In this document: positions 44,098 through 51,630 of the stretch, piece by piece
Layout: every line of letters begins with the position of its first letter
Position numbering within the stretch: the stretch's first letter is position 1
DNA from: an uncultured Collinsella sp.
GTDB taxonomy: Bacteria > Actinomycetota > Coriobacteriia > Coriobacteriales > Coriobacteriaceae
Assembly (NCBI GenBank): GCA_902470695.1
Contig: CABRHH010000017.1
Coordinates: 1-54,210, forward strand
Direction of reading: 5' to 3'
DNA: 54,210 nucleotides
Program-made: the position numbers and the translations under genes
Notes under the pieces: model-generated
What the model was told of the DNA's origin: nothing
Databases searched by the model: none
What the model saw: the letters and a program-made list of their open reading frames with translations, nothing else

Positions 44098-45006
44098 ATG
44101 CCCGTAGCCCAAGCCCTCCTGCTTCAAACCTGCATCATGTTCGTGCTCATGAGTCTGGGCATGGCGCTCTACCGGCTCGGTATACTCACCAAACGCACCG
44201 CTCAGGACCTGGGCGGTATGCTCATCAAGGTGGTGCTGCCCGTCGTGATCGTGCGGTCGTTTTGGGACAGCCTCTCCCCGGAGCGCCTGCAGGCCCTCGG
44301 CATCACGTTCGTGCTCTCCTTTGCCCTGCTCTGCCTGGCGATTCTCATTTCTCGCACCTGCTTCCGCACCAACGGCGTCGATGAGTTCTGTGCCGCGTTC
44401 TCAAACGCCGGGTTCATCGGCATCCCGCTGGTCCAAAGCGCCTTGGGAACTGAGGCCGTCTTTTTCATCGCATGCTTCATAGCCCAGCTCAACGCCCTGC
44501 AATGGACCTACGGCAAACGGCGCATCGCCCGAAGCGACCAGCCGGTTTCAGCCCGATCGGTCCTGGCGAACCCCATGCTTGTCGCCCTGGTTATCGGCAT
44601 CGCACTCTTTTGCCTGCGCATTCCCACCAACCCCATCACCAGCGGCGTGGTGGATGCGATTGCCGCGCTCAACACGCCCTTCGCCATGATCGTGCTCGGC
44701 GTCAGCTTGGCCGAGGCCGATTGGCGCTCGCTGTTCACCACCGCGCGCTTCTGGACGGTCTCGATCGTCCGCCTCGTCGTGATACCCGCAGCCTCGCTGG
44801 CCCTGCTGTGGCTGCTCCCCGGTAGCCAGGCAATCAAGCTCGCCTTGCTCATTGCCGCATCGGCTCCCGCTGGATCGAACGCCACGGTGTTCTGCCAGCA
44901 GCTGCAGCAAGATCCCGGGCGTGCCAGCAGCATCGTATGCCTTTCAACCGTGCTTTCGCTGGCCACCGTCCCAACGATCTCGGCTATCGGAAGCCTGGTG
45001 CTGTAA
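44098..45006 (+). CDS. AEC-family transporter
   Basis: A 302-residue membrane protein of the auxin efflux carrier (AEC) family, which moves organic acids such as malate in bacteria. It has about ten hydrophobic segments; typical stretches are GGMLIKVVLPVVIVRSF, FCAAFSNAGFIGIPLVQSALG and LNTPFAMIVLGVSLAEADW, with a final APAGSNATVFCQQ. The ATG has GGAG 5 nt upstream. It is convergent with the LacI gene and near the AtuA-like genes, so it might carry their substrate (inference). Confidence 0.88.
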   Translation: MPVAQALLLQTCIMFVLMSLGMALYRLGILTKRTAQDLGGMLIKVVLPVVIVRSFWDSLSPERLQALGITFVLSFALLCLAILISRTCFRTNGVDEFCAAFSNAGFIGIPLVQSALGTEAVFFIACFIAQLNALQWTYGKRRIARSDQPVSARSVLANPMLVALVIGIALFCLRIPTNPITSGVVDAIAALNTPFAMIVLGVSLAEADWRSLFTTARFWTVSIVRLVVIPAASLALLWLLPGSQAIKLALLIAASAPAGSNATVFCQQLQQDPGRASSIVCLSTVLSLATVPTISAIGSLVL

Positions 45007-45181
45007 CGGGAGCCGCCGGGGCAACGTCGCCGCTGCCGCACAGATGCGCGAGCGCTGGCTTTCAGCAGCCTGCGGCGGCTTGGCGATGTGACGTCGCGCA
45101 CAGCTCGCCACCCGTTCTTCCTGCCCATCGCAGCTTGCGCCCCCGCCACGAGCCCGTGACGCGGCGCTCGTTCGCAGCTCG

Positions 45182-46204
45182 CTACAGCGACGAGCGCAGC
45201 ACCGCCTCCGGTTGCAGCCGCAGCTGCTGCGCGCCCGGACTGCTCGGGGCGTCCGCCGACCTCGCCACGCGCTCCATCAGCATCTGCAGGCACGTCCGCG
45301 CCATCCGCTCCATGGGAATCTCGACGCACGACAGCGGGGGCCACATATGCGCGGCGTACTCCGGCAGCATGCTGCCAACGGAAACCATCCCAACCTCGTC
45401 GGGCACCAACACGCCGCGCTCGTGAAGCGCGTGCAGCACCCCAGCTGCCACCAGGTCATTCGGGGCGAACAGGCAGTCGGGCAGCGGTTCAGGCAGCGCC
45501 CGCACCGCCTCGTACCCATGCTGGGCGTCGTTGCCCGCAACATGTGCGCACGTAACCGTCGCTCCCGCATCGCGCAGCGCCGCCGCGAATGCCTCCTCGC
45601 GCGCAGCTGCCCCCGCAAACGTCTGCGGTGCCGACAAGCACACGGCACGCTTCGCGCACCCCGCAGCCCCGCGCCGACTCAGCACCATGCGAGCAGCCAT
45701 CTCACCAACCACGGCGTCGTCTACCGAAACGGACGGATATCCAGCGACCTCGCGGTTGTAGAGCGCCACCGGGACCATCGGCTCGCATGCGCCCACATAT
45801 GCCAGGTCATCGTCGTTCGCATTTGCCACGATGGCCGCGTCGAAACCGGGCGCGTTGTGCAACAGCCCCGCAGATGCCAGCTGTCCCATGCGGTAGGACA
45901 CGACCATGATGTCCACATCCAGGCCGCCCTCCGCGATGCCCTCATGCAGCCCCCGCAGGAAGCGGGCGAGCATGGCCTCACGGAAGTCGTCGGCCCAAAA
46001 CAGCGCGATGCTCGTGCGCGGCTCTGCTCCCCGCAGGCGCCGCGCGGCGGCATTCGGCCGATACCCCAGCGCGCGCATCGCATCAAGCACCCGCTCCTGC
46101 GTAGCCGGGGAGATTTTCCGGTCGGCCGCCCGCCCGTTCGCCACGATGGACACCGTGCTGAGCGACACACCCGCCCGCGCCGCCACCTCTTTAATCGTCG
46201 CCAT
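45182..46204 (-). CDS. LacI-family transcriptional repressor
   Basis: A 340-residue LacI/GalR repressor. N-terminal helix-turn-helix and hinge (ATIKEVAARAGVSLSTVSIVANGR ... NAAARRLRG), then a periplasmic-binding-like effector domain with ...DCLFAPNDLVAAGVLHALHERGVLVPDEV, typical of the family. The ATG has AAGGAG. It is divergent from the AtuA-like genes. Two near-identical palindromes with the central CG of LacI operators lie at their promoter, so this protein is the likely repressor there. Confidence 0.94.
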   Translation of the reverse strand: MATIKEVAARAGVSLSTVSIVANGRAADRKISPATQERVLDAMRALGYRPNAAARRLRGAEPRTSIALFWADDFREAMLARFLRGLHEGIAEGGLDVDIMVVSYRMGQLASAGLLHNAPGFDAAIVANANDDDLAYVGACEPMVPVALYNREVAGYPSVSVDDAVVGEMAARMVLSRRGAAGCAKRAVCLSAPQTFAGAAAREEAFAAALRDAGATVTCAHVAGNDAQHGYEAVRALPEPLPDCLFAPNDLVAAGVLHALHERGVLVPDEVGMVSVGSMLPEYAAHMWPPLSCVEIPMERMARTCLQMLMERVARSADAPSSPGAQQLRLQPEAVLRSSL

Positions 46205-46214
46205 CCTCGCTCCT

Positions 46215-46465
46215 TGCCCCGGCCGCTGGTTCGCGGGCGCGCCTGTCCGTTGGTCCACAGGCACGCCCGTCGCCGGTTCGTGGGCATACTCGCCCGTCGG
46301 TTCGCAGCCGCTGGCTCACAGACGCGCCTGCCTGCTGGCTCACGAACGTGCTCGTCCACAGTCTTATGGGAGCACCTGCCTGCTGCCTATGGGCACGCTC
46401 GCCAACCGACTCATAGGGGTACTCGCCCGCCGACCCACAGGCATGCTCACCTTGAATCTTTCATC
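46215..46465. repeat. 24-bp degenerate tandem array
   Basis: About nine to ten degenerate units of roughly 24 bp, with the pattern CCGYTGGTYCRYRGGCRCGCCYG, fill the space between the LacI start and the AtuA promoter. The unit length is a multiple of three, so frames stay open through it. It is not coding as far as I can see. Confidence 0.55.
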
Positions 46466-46485
46466 TCGCCCATGCTAACACAGCC

Positions 46486-46513
46486 TTGACAGCCTTAAGT
46501 ACAACGTTATACT
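46486..46513 (+). promoter_or_regulatory. Promoter of the AtuA-like operon
   Basis: Consensus TTGACA at 46486-46491 and TATACT at 46508-46513 with a 16-bp spacer. The first operator (46496-46515) covers the spacer and -10. Confidence 0.8.
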
Positions 46514-46541
46514 CAAAACAATTAGTACAACGTTGTACTAA
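46496..46541. promoter_or_regulatory. Two LacI-type operators
   Basis: O2 at 46522-46541 is a perfect 20-bp palindrome, TTAGTACAACGTTGTACTAA. O1 at 46496-46515 matches it at 17 of 20 positions. Centres are 26 bp apart. O1 overlaps the -10 and O2 covers the start of the transcribed region, a classic double-repression layout for the divergent LacI protein. Confidence 0.85.
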
Positions 46542-46587
46542 CGCATGGCAAGCGTTTCCGCACACATATCGTTTGAAAGGACCGCGT

Positions 46588-47958
46588 ATGCGTACCGTAC
46601 GAATCGGGTCGGGAGCCGGATATGGCGGCGACCGCATCGAGCCCGCCATCGACCTCATGTATCGCGGGGAGCTCGACTACCTTATCTTCGAATGCCTGGC
46701 CGAGCGAACCGTTGCGATCGCGCAGATGCGCAAGCGCGATAATCCCAACCTTGGTTACAACGACCTGTTCGACTACCGTTTCGAGCGGATTCTGGACGCC
46801 ATCGCAGACCTGCGCACCCGCAACGCACGCGCGCCCCGCATCATCACCAACATGGGGGCCGCCAATCCTCCGGCGGCAGCCGAGCGTTGCCGCATGCTTG
46901 CACGGGAGCGGGGCATCACGGGCCTGCGCATCGCCTGCGTGACCGGCGATGACAAGACACCTGAGCTCGAGCGCTACCTCGACTTCGATACTATCGAGCA
47001 GCGAGCCCCGCTTTCGGCGATCGACGGCGAAATCATCTCCGCGAACGGCTACATCGGCTGCTCGGGTATCGTCGAGGCGCTTGAGCACGACGCCGACATC
47101 GTCATCACGGGTCGCGTTGCCGACCCCTCCCTCGCCCTGGGGCCGCTCGTGCAAGAATTTGGCTGGCACATGGACGACTACGAGCGGCTCGGGCGCGGCA
47201 CATGGGTCGGCCACCTGCTGGAATGCGCCGGCCAGGTGACGGGCGGATACTTCGCCGACCCTGGCTACAAGGAGGTGCCGGAGCTGTGGAATCTCGGCTT
47301 CCCCATCATCGAGGTGGACGAAGACGGCAACGGCGTGGTCACCAAGCTGCCTGAAACCGGCGGCCTCGTAAGCGAAGCGACTGTCCAGGAGCAGACGCTC
47401 TATGAGATTCAAAACCCCGCACGCTACCTCACGCCCGATGTCATTGCCGATTTCTCGCAGGTGCGCATCGAGCAGGTCGGCGCCGACCGCGTTCGAATTA
47501 CCGGCGCATCGGGAAGCGCGCCCAACGGCTTTTTCAAGACGAGCGTCGGCTACCACGATTGCTTCATCGGCGAAGGCCAGATGAGCTACGGAGGAGCCAA
47601 CGCCCTGCAGAAGGCGCAGCTCGCACGCACCGTGCTCGAGCATCGCTTCGAGATGATCGGCTTGGAAGCCGAGGAGATGCGCTTTGACTACATCGGCGTC
47701 AACGCACTCTATGGACCCGAGCTCTCCTCGCATCTGTCTGCCGCCCCTGCGCCCTGCGAGGTTCGGCTGCGCGTGGCCGCGCGCGTCAAGACCGAGGCGG
47801 CAGCACGCGAGGTGGGCCGCGAGGTCGAAGCGCTCTACACCAACGGACCCGCAGGTGGAGGCGGCGCCACAGCGAGCGTGCGCAACATCATCTCCATCGC
47901 CAGCATTTTGATTCCCGCCACCGATTTCTCGGTGCACGTTGACTACCTGGAGGCGTAA
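46588..47958 (+). CDS. AtuA/DUF1446-family protein
   Basis: A 456-residue protein of the acyclic terpene utilisation AtuA family (DUF1446). Recognisable stretches: RIGSGAGYGGDRIEPAIDL, YLIFECLAERTVAIAQ, NMGAANPPAAAERC, ITGRVADPSLALGPLVQEFGW and GQVTGGYFADPGYKEVP. Family members take part in acyclic terpene or related branched-acid breakdown, but the precise reaction is not established. Here there are no acyl-CoA carboxylase or dehydrogenase partners. The ATG has GAAAGGA. It is co-transcribed with the next gene (2-nt gap) and repressed by a LacI protein through two operators. Confidence 0.88.
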   Translation: MRTVRIGSGAGYGGDRIEPAIDLMYRGELDYLIFECLAERTVAIAQMRKRDNPNLGYNDLFDYRFERILDAIADLRTRNARAPRIITNMGAANPPAAAERCRMLARERGITGLRIACVTGDDKTPELERYLDFDTIEQRAPLSAIDGEIISANGYIGCSGIVEALEHDADIVITGRVADPSLALGPLVQEFGWHMDDYERLGRGTWVGHLLECAGQVTGGYFADPGYKEVPELWNLGFPIIEVDEDGNGVVTKLPETGGLVSEATVQEQTLYEIQNPARYLTPDVIADFSQVRIEQVGADRVRITGASGSAPNGFFKTSVGYHDCFIGEGQMSYGGANALQKAQLARTVLEHRFEMIGLEAEEMRFDYIGVNALYGPELSSHLSAAPAPCEVRLRVAARVKTEAAAREVGREVEALYTNGPAGGGGATASVRNIISIASILIPATDFSVHVDYLEA

Positions 47959-47960
47959 CC

Positions 47961-48260
47961 ATGAAACTCAAAGAGATCGCACATTCCCGCACGGGAGATA
48001 AAGGAAACATCTCGGTTATCTCGCTCATCGCGTACGATTCAAGCGATTACCCTCTGCTGGCAGAGCGCGTGACTGCCGCGCGCGTGGCAGCCTGGTTCGC
48101 GCAGATCTGCCGCGGCACGGTCACGCGATACGAGATCCCCTCCATCGGCGCACTCAACTTCGAGCTCACCGATGCCTTGGGCGGCGGCGTCACGCGCTCG
48201 CTGGCCCTCGACATGCACGGCAAAACGCTGGGAAGCGCCCTGCTCGAAATGGACCTATAA
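47961..48260 (+). CDS. AtuA-associated small domain protein
   Basis: A 99-residue protein matching the small C-terminal domain that follows DUF1446 in fused AtuA proteins (motif KLKEIAHSRTGDKGNISVISLIAY). Here it is a separate gene starting 2 nt after the AtuA-like stop, so the two probably form one complex. Function is not known beyond that association. Confidence 0.82.
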   Translation: MKLKEIAHSRTGDKGNISVISLIAYDSSDYPLLAERVTAARVAAWFAQICRGTVTRYEIPSIGALNFELTDALGGGVTRSLALDMHGKTLGSALLEMDL

Positions 48261-48267
48261 CAACACC

Positions 48268-48620
48268 CTGCAATTTGGGGACGGGGCCGTTTCGTACAAG
48301 AAAATGTCCGCAGGCCCTATCCCCAGGTGAGCTGCCCCCATTTTTTGAACAATAAGAAATGGGGGCATCCTCATGCACACCAGCCTGGGCACCGGTCTGG
48401 GGACGGGGTCGATTCGTATTTGCGGCGTTTACCTGCGTATATACGAATTGACCCCGTCCCCAAACCGTGCCTGCACACATACGAATCGACCCCGTCCCCA
48501 AACCGCAACCACGCCAAAACCGCAGACGGGGCCGCCCCGCACCTTCGCCGCGCAATGGCCACGTACGAATCGACCCCGTCCCCAAACTGCATGGAGGCTT
48601 CGTCCCCAAACTGCATGGAG
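48268..48620. repeat. Cluster of GACCCCGTCCCC repeats between convergent genes
   Basis: Five copies: 48277-48288 (one change), 48399-48410, 48450-48461, 48488-48499 and 48572-48583, plus partial CCCCAAACTGCATGGAGGCTT units duplicated at 48580-48620. The copies at 48398-48419 and 48441-48462 form an inverted pair (21 of 22 bases) with a 21-nt spacer. They lie between the stop codons of the AtuA-associated gene and the cstA gene. Confidence 0.7.
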
Positions 48621-48623
48621 GCT

Positions 48624-50456
48624 TTAGGCTTCGGCGGCTGCCATGTCCGCAGACGCGACTGCCTCCTCACCGGTGCGCGCCGCACAGGCTCGACGGCCCA
48701 TCTCGGACCACTCGGACTCCTCGTCGGGCAGGGAGCCCGGCTCCTTCTTCACCAGCTCCTTCAGGCAGTTCACGGCAACGATCAACCCCAACGCCACCAG
48801 CAGCACCGCAAACACCAGCTGCAAGCCGGAGGTTGCCACAGCCGCAGCACCGCCCGCCGCAAGCGCCGTCACGCACCCGGCGATGCTCAGCCCCAGCGAG
48901 GTGAACGTGCACGCCAGCAGGAACGCCACCGGAACATACAGCATGGTGCCGCGACGTCCGGTGCAGCGGCAGAACACCGCCAGCGTGATCATCGTCATAC
49001 CGCCGAGCAGCTGATTGGACGCGCCAAACAGCGGCCAGATCGCCAGATACCCGCCGAAGGTCAGCGCCAAACCCGGGAGCAGCGTCACCACCGTGGCAAA
49101 CCAGGGGTTGCCCAGCACGCGCATAGCGCCCGTCTGCGCGCTGCCCGCCTCAAGTGCATCGTTCGAGGAAGCAAAGAACTCCGAGAACGACGTGCGGCCG
49201 ATACGCGCCACAGCGTCAAGCGAGGTCAGCGCCAGCGCCGAAACGTTCATGGTCATGAACACCGTGGCCAGGGTGCCGTCAACACCAAACGCCTGCATAC
49301 CGCGAGCGATACCAGCGGAGAAGATCTGAAACGGCGTCGCCGCAGCAGCACCGCCCGTGCCCGCTGTATTCATGGTCGAGAACATGATGCCCGCCACGAT
49401 GATAGCAAGGATGCCCACGAACGACTCGACGACCATCGCCCCATAGCCAACCTTGACGGCATCCGTCTCACGCTCGATCTGCTTGGACGAGGTGCCCGAC
49501 GACACCAGGCTGTGGAAGCCGGAGAGCGCGCCGCAGGCAACGGACACGAACAGCACCGGGAACATCATGCCGGAGGCGTTCGTGAAACCCGTGAACGCCG
49601 GGGCGGTCATGGTAGCCTCGCCGCGTGCACCAAGCACCACGATGCCCAGCACAGCGCAGGCGATCATCACGATCATCATGATGGAGGTCAGATAGTCGCG
49701 CGGCTGCTTAAGCACCTGGATAGGCATAGCGCCCGCCAGCACCAGGTACACCATGACCACGGCGATCCAGCCGTTGAGGTCGAGGTAAACCGGGAACTGC
49801 ATGCCAACGGCGAACATGGCAACCATGAGCACCACGCCGGCCGCGAACTCCTTGGCACCGGTCAGGTTGAAGCGGCGGCACATCCAGCCGAATGCCATGG
49901 CCACGAATGTGAACAGGATGGAGATGGTGCCCGCGCAGCCCGCCGCATAGGACTTCGCCACATCGAAGCCGCCGGCAGCAGCGGGCGTTGCCGCAAACGT
50001 GCCAGCCACCATCGAGGTGAACGCCGCGATGACGATCAGGCAGAACAGCCAGCAGAACAGCAGGAACAGACGGCGCCCAGTGCGGCCGATATACTTCTCG
50101 ATCAGCTGCGCCAGCGATTTGCCGTTGTTCTTCATAGATGCGTACAGCGCGCCGAAATCGTGCACGGCGCCGAAGAAGATGCCGCCAACAAGCACCCACA
50201 GCACCACCGGAACCCAGCCGAAGGCCATGGCGACGATGGTTCCCGTCACCGGGCCGGCACCGCAGATCGAGCTGAACTGGTGCGAAAACGCCGTGAATGC
50301 CGAGGCAGGCGAGAAATCCTTGCCGTCCTCCATGCGCCGCGCCGGCGTGAGGGCGTCGCGGTCGACACCCCAGGTATTGGCGAGCCATCGGCCGTACAGC
50401 AGGTAGCCTGCCGCCAGAATCGCGGCGGCCGCCACCATCAAGACCACTCCGTTCAT
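48624..50456 (-). CDS. cstA: CstA-family carbon starvation transporter
   Basis: A 610-residue polytopic membrane protein of the CstA family, which imports peptides or pyruvate in enterobacteria. Clear family motifs: FSPASAFTAFSHQFSSICGAGPVTGTIVA near the N-terminus, GGIFFGAVHDFGALYASMKNNGKSL, and SGFHSLVSSGTSSKQI. The C-terminal 30 residues are acidic and Ala-rich. The ATG has AAGGAG. The leader (50457-50710) carries a small peptide and terminator, suggesting control by transcription attenuation. No dedicated regulator is adjacent. Confidence 0.94.
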   Translation of the reverse strand: MNGVVLMVAAAAILAAGYLLYGRWLANTWGVDRDALTPARRMEDGKDFSPASAFTAFSHQFSSICGAGPVTGTIVAMAFGWVPVVLWVLVGGIFFGAVHDFGALYASMKNNGKSLAQLIEKYIGRTGRRLFLLFCWLFCLIVIAAFTSMVAGTFAATPAAAGGFDVAKSYAAGCAGTISILFTFVAMAFGWMCRRFNLTGAKEFAAGVVLMVAMFAVGMQFPVYLDLNGWIAVVMVYLVLAGAMPIQVLKQPRDYLTSIMMIVMIACAVLGIVVLGARGEATMTAPAFTGFTNASGMMFPVLFVSVACGALSGFHSLVSSGTSSKQIERETDAVKVGYGAMVVESFVGILAIIVAGIMFSTMNTAGTGGAAAATPFQIFSAGIARGMQAFGVDGTLATVFMTMNVSALALTSLDAVARIGRTSFSEFFASSNDALEAGSAQTGAMRVLGNPWFATVVTLLPGLALTFGGYLAIWPLFGASNQLLGGMTMITLAVFCRCTGRRGTMLYVPVAFLLACTFTSLGLSIAGCVTALAAGGAAAVATSGLQLVFAVLLVALGLIVAVNCLKELVKKEPGSLPDEESEWSEMGRRACAARTGEEAVASADMAAAEA

Positions 50457-50487
50457 TGCTGCTCCTTCCTGTTCAGGTTATCGAGAT

Positions 50488-50522
50488 AAGAAAAGGGGCC
50501 GTCGATAGATTTCGACGGCCCC
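50488..50522 (-). terminator. Intrinsic terminator in the cstA leader
   Basis: A perfect 11-bp inverted repeat, GGGGCCGTCGA (50495-50505) and its complement (50512-50522), with a 6-nt loop. On the minus strand TTTTCTT follows (50494-50488). It ends only about 30 nt before the cstA ATG, so as placed it must be conditional. Confidence 0.9.
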
Positions 50523-50528
50523 GTATCA

Positions 50529-50552
50529 GCCGTCCGCAAAGCTGCGGGCGGC
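50529..50552 (-). promoter_or_regulatory. Alternative hairpin in the cstA leader
   Basis: GCCGCCCGCA and TGCGGACGGC (minus strand, 50552-50543 and 50538-50529) form a 10-bp stem with one mismatch. Its 5' half could also pair with GCGGGTGGC directly after the leader stop codon. Its 3' half (GACGGC) can pair with GCCGTC in the terminator's first arm. These mutually exclusive pairings are the layout of an attenuator. Confidence 0.6.
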
Positions 50553-50573
50553 CCTTTTCGCATGCCACCCGCG

Positions 50574-50615
50574 CTAGATAATGACGCTGATAATGTGTAG
50601 GCGTACGTTGCGCAT
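50574..50615 (-). CDS. Leader peptide MRNVRLHIISVII
   Basis: A 13-codon frame upstream of the cstA terminator: Met-Arg-Asn-Val-Arg-Leu-His-Ile-Ile-Ser-Val-Ile-Ile. Four Ile, two Val and one Leu among 13 residues resembles branched-chain amino acid leader peptides such as those of ilv operons in actinobacteria. GAGGG lies 11 nt before the ATG, an acceptable though distant ribosome site. The Ile codons 12-13 lie directly before the stop and the first pairing segment. Confidence 0.65.
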   Translation of the reverse strand: MRNVRLHIISVII

Positions 50616-50686
50616 GATGTTGATAACCCTCTGCCTTGGTGCGCGAGAACCCGACATGTCCCCGCTGATGAATGCTTACATCTGGC

Positions 50687-50715
50687 AGTATTGCGCTTTA
50701 TCTTAATGGAGTCAA
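50687..50715 (-). promoter_or_regulatory. Candidate promoter of cstA
   Basis: TTGACT (50715-50710) and AATACT (50692-50687) on the minus strand with a 17-bp spacer, in an AT-rich stretch. Transcription would start about 65 nt before the leader peptide. Confidence 0.6.
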
Positions 50716-50813
50716 CATTATTTCAAACATGTTTCCTTTATTTTAGAACACCCTTGTCTGATCGAGGGTGCCTGCGTTCCGCTCATCGGAAGCCTGGGTG
50801 CCATGCACCTCCA

Positions 50814-51605
50814 TCCCGGATTCGGCTCTTGGCCGTCGGCTGATTTGGGGTTCGGTTCTTGTCCATCGACAGATCAGGGTTCGGCCCTTGTCCATCGACA
50901 CGTCTCAGGTTCGGCTCTCGGCCGTCGGCGAAATCCCGGGTTCGGTTCTCGGCCGTCGGCGGATCCCGGGTTCGCTTTCTGTCCGTCGACGGATCTTGGG
51001 TTCGGTTCTCGGCCATCGGCGGATCCCGGGTTCGCTTCCTGTCCATCGACGGATCTTGGGTTCGGCTCCCGTCCATCTGGAGCCGTTTTATGCCCCTGAA
51101 TGGACAGGCGCCGAACCCAAGTTTTTCCGACGGCCGAAATCCGAACCCGATATGGGCCGGACGACCGAAACTCGAACCCGGGATTCGCCGACGACCATAA
51201 TCCGAACCCGGGATTCCGCCAGCACACGAGAGCTGGGCCCCAGACCCGCCGATGGCCGAAATCCGCTCCCGGGATCCCGCCGACGCGCGAGAACCGGGCC
51301 CAGGACCCCATCGGCGGCTAAACCCGAACCCAGAACTCCGCCGACGGACCGGAATCGAACCCGAAATCCAGCCAGCGCACGAGAACCGGGTCCCAGACCC
51401 GCCGATGACTGGAAGCCGAACCACAGACCCTTCCGGCAGCTAAAATCCGGGCCCCGGACTCCGCCGATGGCCGAAATCCGAATTCGCGATCCACCGGCCA
51501 CCTGGAATCAAACCCAAGAACTCCGCCGGCATCCGAGCAGCAAACCAAAGACCACATCGGCAGCCAAAGCCGATACACAAGGGCGCGCCGGCAAAAAGCG
51601 GCTCG
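50814..51605. repeat. Bidirectional 30-bp repeat array around a palindromic hub (locus B)
   Basis: Forward units with TTCGG/C at 50821, 50851, 50880, 50910, 50941, 50971, 51001, 51031 and 51061 (period 29-31 bp; consensus around GGGTTCGGTTCTCGGCC and TCGGCGGATCCC). At 51058-51119 lies the 62-bp hub with GTCCAT...GAGCCGTTTT...ATGGAC. Beyond it about 15 inverted units run to about 51600 (CGAACCC at 51112, 51142, 51173, 51203, 51325, 51356 and so on; period 30-31). Units near the hub are best conserved and degrade outward. Frames stay open because the unit is ten codons, but nothing suggests translation. Confidence 0.75.
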
Positions 51606-51630
51606 GCCCAAACATCGCCGTCGCATAGGC

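Noticed and set aside
50457..50620. T-box riboswitch for cstA
   Set aside because: No T-box consensus (AGGGTGGNACCGCG-like) or specifier loop is visible before the terminator. The small leader frame explains the layout better.
50814..51605. CRISPR array
   Set aside because: Units are contiguous, degenerate and lack unique spacers, they invert at the hub, and no cas gene is nearby.
50768..51628. A 286-codon open frame, and others on both strands, across the 30-bp array
   Set aside because: The unit is ten codons long, so frames stay open on both strands by construction. There is no ribosome site or unique sequence, and the polarity switch at the hub would change the repeat peptide halfway.
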